This document shows, one piece after another, positions 58,292-64,000 of a stretch of 64,000 nucleotides of DNA. Where the stretch lies: NCBI RefSeq assembly GCF_000150275.1, contig NW_002060956.1, positions 1,697,207-1,761,206 of the forward strand, given 5' to 3'. Positions within the stretch are counted from its first letter, which is position 1. Each line of letters opens with the position of its first letter. The translations under genes and the position numbers were made by a program. Source of the DNA: Trichoplax adhaerens. Lineage: Eukaryota > Placozoa > Uniplacotomia > Trichoplacea > Trichoplacidae. The notes under the pieces were generated by a model. That model saw nothing but the letters and a program-made list of their open reading frames with translations, had not been told where the DNA came from and searched no databases.

Positions 58292-61185
58292 AAAATACAA
58301 TACATTTCCATTACTTATTAACTGTCTAAATAAATTGAAAAACATCGATTTTTTTATATCATAACAATTATTAGAATTTATTTTTGCTTTATTGCATTAG
58401 TGGGCTAAATTACTTTCTAAATTATCTATTCTCTAGTGATTGATGGTTGTTACGGTAATAGATTAACCGATATCTTATTATGAAAGAACCAGAAGAAAAA
58501 ATTACTTACAGTATTTCTCGCAGAGTCAAATTGACGAGGTAGCGTAATAGTTTTATTAGTCTATAATATCACAAAAAGCTGTATTCACACAAATTTTGTC
58601 CAGTGATTGGAGTTATCCATCAAATTAATCAGTAATACTTTATCACGGTCATTAAGATGTAGTAAATAGCTCTATAATTACAGTATTTGACTACTCTTGG
58701 TGGCTGTACAGAAATCAAGATAATGGTTACTGGATTGATGCTCTCTATTACATATTTCATTAAAGTTAAATATCAAACTTCTCTCTACGTAAAGAGCTTC
58801 AAGACCGGCAAACTAGATAATGATGACGTAAAATCATTGCTATTTTTGACAGATTATGAAAATCACCTATTCCAATAGGACCAAATTTTACGTGAAAATA
58901 GCTATTATTGCAAATTTGGCTAAATAAAAACAACGATTCTCAACATTAGCATTATGAAGATGGCAAATTAAACGACAAAAATTTGTCCAAGTATCACTAA
59001 TTCTTCCTGATTTACTAAACATATCTACAAGTATATGCTGAGTCGTCATTCGGGAATTGCTACCAATTTTCTCAGCGATAATAATCATCAGATCAATTAG
59101 CTATAGCTTCCGTAGTTTGACTACCAGGAAAGCAATCCACTTAGCAACAGCTTGGCAATCGTCTCAGTCATTGGGACATAATTACTGTTACCTAGCTATA
59201 GAAACGATTCATTCTATTTTTATAATGTATTCACGACAAGCTTGAAGACAGTTGTTTTGCTATCTAATTATTTGATTCAACAACAAAAATATCGCCGCAA
59301 GCATTAAAATTATAGATTCAGTAAACAACAATTAATATCGCTTTACTTCATTATTGGAGCCACGAAGATCAATTTGTGAATTTCTTTACGAAAATATTAA
59401 TAACGACAGTGTGGCAAACCACATATGGCTCCTAAAATAGTATTACTACAACTATCTACTCCCCTTAGCATTCACATTTTTAATTTATTCTACTCTTATA
59501 ATAACCCATCGTTTTTGCTTTCGATTTACAAATGCGGTAACAAGAGCAAGGATAGTATTTAATTGTTTGGCGTAGGATAGGCAGTCGAATTTAGTTGGTG
59601 AGATAGTTTAGATCCTAGAGTTAATGAAATTAATTATCACTTAAACGTCATCAACTTTGCAAGATAGGCGAAAATAATGGCTGATCTGACTAACAGCATC
59701 AATCACATTTAATTTCTTTAGTAGTTTTTTTAAAGTGTTGTGCAAAAGTGAGCTTCTACATATATTCCATACAAGAGGAACCCCACATGAAACAGTATCA
59801 TACCGTGAATATAATCAATCGATTATTATAGCTGATTCAAATATACGAGCATATAAAGCGGTAAGAATAGTTAATAAGCCAACTGATAATTATTGCCAAA
59901 CGTAGATGTAATAACTAATGGAATCAATATTCATTTGATTGATAAATAAATTCACTATGTTCACATAAATTTTTGAATAATATAACCATAGCTAAGAGGA
60001 TTATAAGAATTATCTAGATTAGGCTCCGTTCTTTTCCATCCTTACTGTCATTCAAATGTAGTGATTAATATTATGAAATAAAGTTAATTCCATTACCATA
60101 TTTGTCATTCTGCGATTCAAAGAGTTATTGGTGATAATCTGTGTTAATTCGATAAGGGTGGTATTGTAATTTTTTAGTAAAATTATGTAACCATTTATGC
60201 GACGCACTTTCGAATAGAAAGTTACTTGAAATAGTGGATCGACCTCAACAAAAATAATTTCTGCATGTGTATGTTTAACCATCATAAGTATGAATGTCAA
60301 TTCCAAAACATGAATCAGCAATACTGGTAGGAGGTCTTTTTTACAGTATAACCAATTCTCTTCATGCATATATTCAGCTTTACAATAGCCGAGGAAGAGC
60401 TGTAACACTGCGTCAATACTTATATTATGCACTAAACGCAGGAACTATAATTATACAGAAGTGCCGCCAAACAGATTAAAAATGTCATTTAAGATGTTGT
60501 AATTCAAGAAATGAATGACTAAGCATCTTTAATTAAATACCCACATCAAGATCAATAATCAATGAATAATTGAAACAAATTAGTCCACTACTAAAGCTAT
60601 TGCAGTAATAAGTTGATCAAGGTAAAGAGAATAATTATTCAAGCAGACAAAAATCAAATCTTATTTCGAAATTATTAATTCGATATAAATCAAAGGTTAG
60701 CATATTTAAAGTATTCATACTTTAGGAATGTATGATTTCTACGGTTGACTGTAATATACGGATTAATAATTATATTCGATTTTCATAAACTTAGAATATT
60801 GATAATCGTGAAACATGTTCATTACCTATGTTATCATCAAGTCTTTAGCTATAGCTATGGTACTCGTATATCAGGCAACATATGAATATCATCAGTCAAG
60901 TTCAAGAAGAAACCTAGTTCTATACGATTAAATGAAATACATGTAAAGATATACAGGAATTTGACTATTCCGGTAGTTATGTTCTAAACTGCAAAATTTT
61001 TCTTCCATAGTTATATACATTATTGGATTACAGGTTCTGCCCAGTTACATTCTTTCCCAAATTTATCTCAGCTAGGATGATAACGCTGATTATATTTAAT
61101 GATACAACGTAATTATTAGACAAAATTATAGTTTGTCATTATGTTAAAACATATAATAAACTGTGAATATCCGAATTTCATCATA
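58292..61185. other. region between GPCR 3 and the SEC14-like gene
   Basis: Holds the GPCR 3 3' flank (plus) and SEC14-like 3' flank (minus), which converge here. Unassigned open stretches: plus 58687-58878 (ends ...LTDYENHLFQ), minus 59088-58888 (contains TWTNFCRLICHLHNANVENR), a competing plus frame 59057-59245, and a 126-codon minus frame 60432-60052 beginning with an ATG (MHNISIDAVLQLFLGY). None matches a family I can name, and exon structures could not be settled. The 58.7-59.4 kb part has several splice-like sites on both strands and could contain a small undetected gene. Confidence 0.4.
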
Positions 61186-63820
61186 TCAGAAATTCTCGCT
61201 ACCAGGGGGCTTGATTTCGATAAGATAACGCAAAGTTTTACTGTTGATCCAGCTGAAGGTGTTATCAAACACTACCGTATCTAATTACCAAAAATTGATA
61301 GTCAGTTGTATTTTAGTTACTGTTAATGATAAAGTTTTGTACCTAACCCTTCTTCACGTAATTCATAATACAGTCGATTACAACTTACATTGACCAGGAT
61401 CTTCACAACAGTAGCTACCAATTTCCGTGTACAAGTGACTATCACGGCGTAGTAAAGTAACCTTTTCAAAATTGAATATCGGAATTACATAATAGAACTT
61501 ATAGAAAGCCTAAATAAAATTTGATAGTCAATTCCTTACAACGTCAAGTTTTTCAGTGTTGCCGTTATTAGAAGATATACTCTTGTAAATACCAAAGGCA
61601 ATGTTGTGATTGTCAGTTTTAAATTCCCAACTAAATTGGTTGAATAAAAATATGTACTTCGGTTAATTTATCTTACAATCGTTAACTTTAAAAACATTTC
61701 TAATGTACCAGATTTCTGTTCCAGGAGTATCAATGTCAAAGTCCATGGAAAGAGTGTCCCTAGCTCCAACATGAACTGTTGAATACTTATCTAATGATTG
61801 ATCACAGTCCGTATTTGCCAAATAATAAGATTTCGGCACATCGCCACCTTTACCTATCTATTCATAATAGTGTTATGTTCGAGTTAGTTATTGGGTTAAT
61901 GACATTAAAGTAGCTAAATCTCTTCAGCATAATGAATCGAGCAAATTCGTCTTACAAGTGCTGAACAGTATGGATCACCATTTTCGTCCACGAGTTCACC
62001 GCCAAGAAATTTTGGTAAATACTTGCTACCCACGGCTTCAACCAACTTACTCTCATAATTCCCTTAAGTTTATGTAGACACGATTTCGAAATAATAATGA
62101 AAGAAATTGTTAATAAGCACGACATACCAATATCCTTACGGTACATAAAAATACGCTGTTATGCACATATTAGGATTATACCAGCGAAAATATGAACTTT
62201 TTGTCGAGTTCTTTCATTTAAGAAAGGTTTTATTGCCGCATAAATCACATAAAAGATCTTAGGAGCTGCATAAAAATGAATAAACTTAAGATTGTTAACA
62301 GTAAAATTAGATCGTATGTGACACTTAGTTATTAGATGATACTATTCTACAGCTCTAATTATTTTTAAGGTTTATATTCTATGCGGCTTCATACCATTTA
62401 CAATATATACAGCGTCCATTAATTCTGGATAATTTTCATCATATATTTTAGTCATCTAGTCCATAAATAGTTTTAGATAGTTGTTGATATAAATTTTTAA
62501 GATGAAGTTCAGTTATTATAGGAAATTAAAGTTACTTTAACATATTCATACCGTGGTTTAAGTTTGACTTACCTGAGCGAAAAATGTTATAGCTGAAAAT
62601 GTTAAAGCAAAACGTTAGAACACGGTATTGACGACGTGAAGAAATGCAAACGTGTATAACTAATATTATAACTTAAAGTACGTGAACTTAGGTTTAGTCA
62701 TCAGGACGACAAGGAAATGCTACTTACATGGTCTATGCATATTTTTTAAGCCAAATCCTTCAAAGTCTTGTATGAATACCATTCCTTTAACATTACGGCC
62801 AGTCTGTAAGATGTCAGCAAATATAATAAATTCAATAAATAATTAGGTACCATAGCAATTGTAGAAAAACATAAACTTCGAACTAACTTAATCTTTAAGA
62901 TGCATAAATCCTCATATTAATTTAAATCTACACAAAAATACCTCCTTTGATTTTTCTTCCATCAAACTATTACATTTTTCAACCAATCGTAAGCAGTATT
63001 TCGTCATTTCTTGCCTACGGACGGAGAGGTAAATACCTAATGGATTCAAAGAAATATATCGCATAGTTATAATCTTTTAGTTTACAGGTAAAAACAGTGA
63101 ATGCAGACTAAGCATGAATCACTACTATTTAGCATTCTAAAATGAGTATATCTTATATGCAGAAACAATATAACGGCAAATAGATTATCTTACCTTTACG
63201 ATCAATTATACCGTTACGCATGACCATCAGTGGCGCTCCAGTTTTAGTAAATCCAATAATATTTGCAGCTTGATAAGTTTGTATTACCTTTGGTAAAATT
63301 AAATTTGTATTGTTTACTGTTGCTTTTCATTATTTCACTTATGAAGAATCATTGTACATCCATATATAATACACATATAATGAATCTCTAACAAATACTG
63401 TGTATGGCGATGGTGATAAATTTGATAACTTACTTCTGGCACATTGAAGTCATCCATGATTGTATCCAACTTCATTTCTTTACGATAGATCATAGACTGC
63501 CAAAGTAATGATACAATGCACAGCAACAGTTTTATCATTATGACTTACAACCATCGTTTCAAAACCAGTAAAAGCTATTATTATGTTATATTGCTAATAT
63601 ACTTTACAAATCATTTCTTCGGCCTTTGATACGTTAAAATCGCGAGCTATTATGGTAGCAATCATTATAGCAACAGAAAAATATTCACTTAGAATAATGC
63701 TTAAAAAAGTTGATATATAATAATTATCGACATAATATTATTACCTCGTAGCCATCTCAACAAATAATGATCATTTGAAACTCGTTCCGTAGGAATCTTT
63801 CCTTTAACGTTTTCACGAAA
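61186..63820 (-). CDS. SEC14-like protein (CRAL-TRIO + GOLD), 14 exons, 5' end off window
   Basis: Phosphoinositide/lipid-transfer protein of the animal SEC14L type. Exons in transcript order: 63820-63745, 63646-63603, 63496-63434, 63287-63194, 63036-62942, 62803-62728, 62592-62573, 62455-62395, 62265-62182, 62062-61956, 61857-61709, 61630-61540, 61461-61389, 61280-61186. All phases agree; the joined frame has 375 codons plus TGA. The order follows the family: CRAL-TRIO N part (FRENVKG...HYLLRWLRARDFNVSKAEEM), lipid-binding core (VFIQDFEGFGLKNMHRP, DENYPELM, APKIFYVIYAAIKPFL, KYLPKFLGGELVDENGDPYC), GGDVPKSYY linker, then a C-terminal GOLD domain (DFDIDTPGTEICWEF, AFGIYKS, YTVVFDNTFSWINSKTLRY). 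The first ~19 residues expected from relatives lie beyond the right edge. The acceptors ACTTAAG and ACCAAAG are less typical but are supported by the alignment. The protein is predicted cytosolic. Confidence 0.95.
62573..62592 (-). other. 20-nt micro-exon of the SEC14-like gene
   Basis: It sits between ...CATTTTCAG and GTAAGTC, encodes the six codons ITFFAQ plus two bases that complete a Ser codon, and changes phase from 1 to 0. Without it the flanking exons (ending HRP plus one base, and beginning MTKIYDENYPE) do not join in frame and a conserved helix of the CRAL-TRIO fold would be six to seven residues short. Confidence 0.9.
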
Positions 63821-64000
63821 CTATTGCAAATCAATTAGCCAACGTCATCATATATATGTGCATACGCAGGTCAACTACAATTATTGTATAGACTATATAT
63901 CTACAATTTAATGACCGAAGAAATTTTAAACGCTATACATAAGAGCAATGAAGCGTCTTCAAATTATAAATGCCTAGGCTATACGGCCACAATCTCATAA
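63821..64000 (-). other. intron or 5' region of the SEC14-like gene at the right edge
   Basis: No exon with the expected N-terminal sequence could be found here, so the first coding exon probably lies beyond 64000. Confidence 0.6.

Noticed and set aside
60052-60432. 126-codon minus-strand frame as a gene
   Set aside because: It has an ATG start and unusual length, but no recognisable domain, no family match and an overlapping plus-strand frame. Left unassigned rather than called.

Overview
The window looks like nuclear DNA of an early-branching animal, most likely a placozoan (Trichoplax or Hoilungia type). This is an inference from four things: strongly AT-rich sequence, compact genes with short GT-AG introns, three intronless class A GPCR genes on one strand, and animal-specific families (an SVOP/SV2-like transporter and a SEC14-like CRAL-TRIO plus GOLD protein). 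No species-specific marker was identified. A 50-base run of N at 31831-31880 shows that this is a draft scaffold.

Layout. From 1 to 10 kb is a gene-dense block: a possible terminal exon (minus, about 332-451), a small ankyrin-repeat gene (plus, about 1237-2276), a nine-exon SVOP/SV2-like transporter (minus, 3766-7310) and a one-exon CYSTM-like cysteine-rich tail protein (plus, 9537-9806). The last two are divergent, and the 2.2 kb between them is packed with a pentanucleotide repeat (CAGTA and its complement TACTG) that forms many CTGTACAG palindromes. From 10.97 to 19.16 kb there are tandem duplications: a pair of units of about 268 bp, then a head-to-tail pair of 4.2 and 3.5 kb units with no convincing gene.

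From 19 to 57 kb the DNA is gene-poor. It holds two of the GPCRs (22191-23243 and 42953-44014), a suspected assembly artefact around the N gap, three copies of one solo LTR (33339, 40117 and 49577), a different solo LTR nested inside the third copy, a related-looking 0.3 kb repeat in inverted orientation (35108 and 48892), and a perfect 33-bp-arm hairpin at 45934-46004. The third GPCR is at 57167-58291. The right end (61186-63820) carries fourteen exons of a SEC14-like gene on the minus strand, including a 20-nt micro-exon; its first coding exon lies beyond the window.

The genes do not form an operon or an obvious pathway. Common themes are membrane signalling (GPCRs), vesicle or transporter biology (SVOP-like) and lipid exchange (SEC14-like). 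Both spliced minus-strand genes were assembled exon by exon: every proposed intron begins GT and ends AG and every phase matches. The most distinctive non-coding signals are the LTR-in-LTR nest with intact target duplications, the paralogous empty site beside the first LTR, the palindromic pentamer field at a divergent promoter, the long tandem duplication, and the perfect hairpin.
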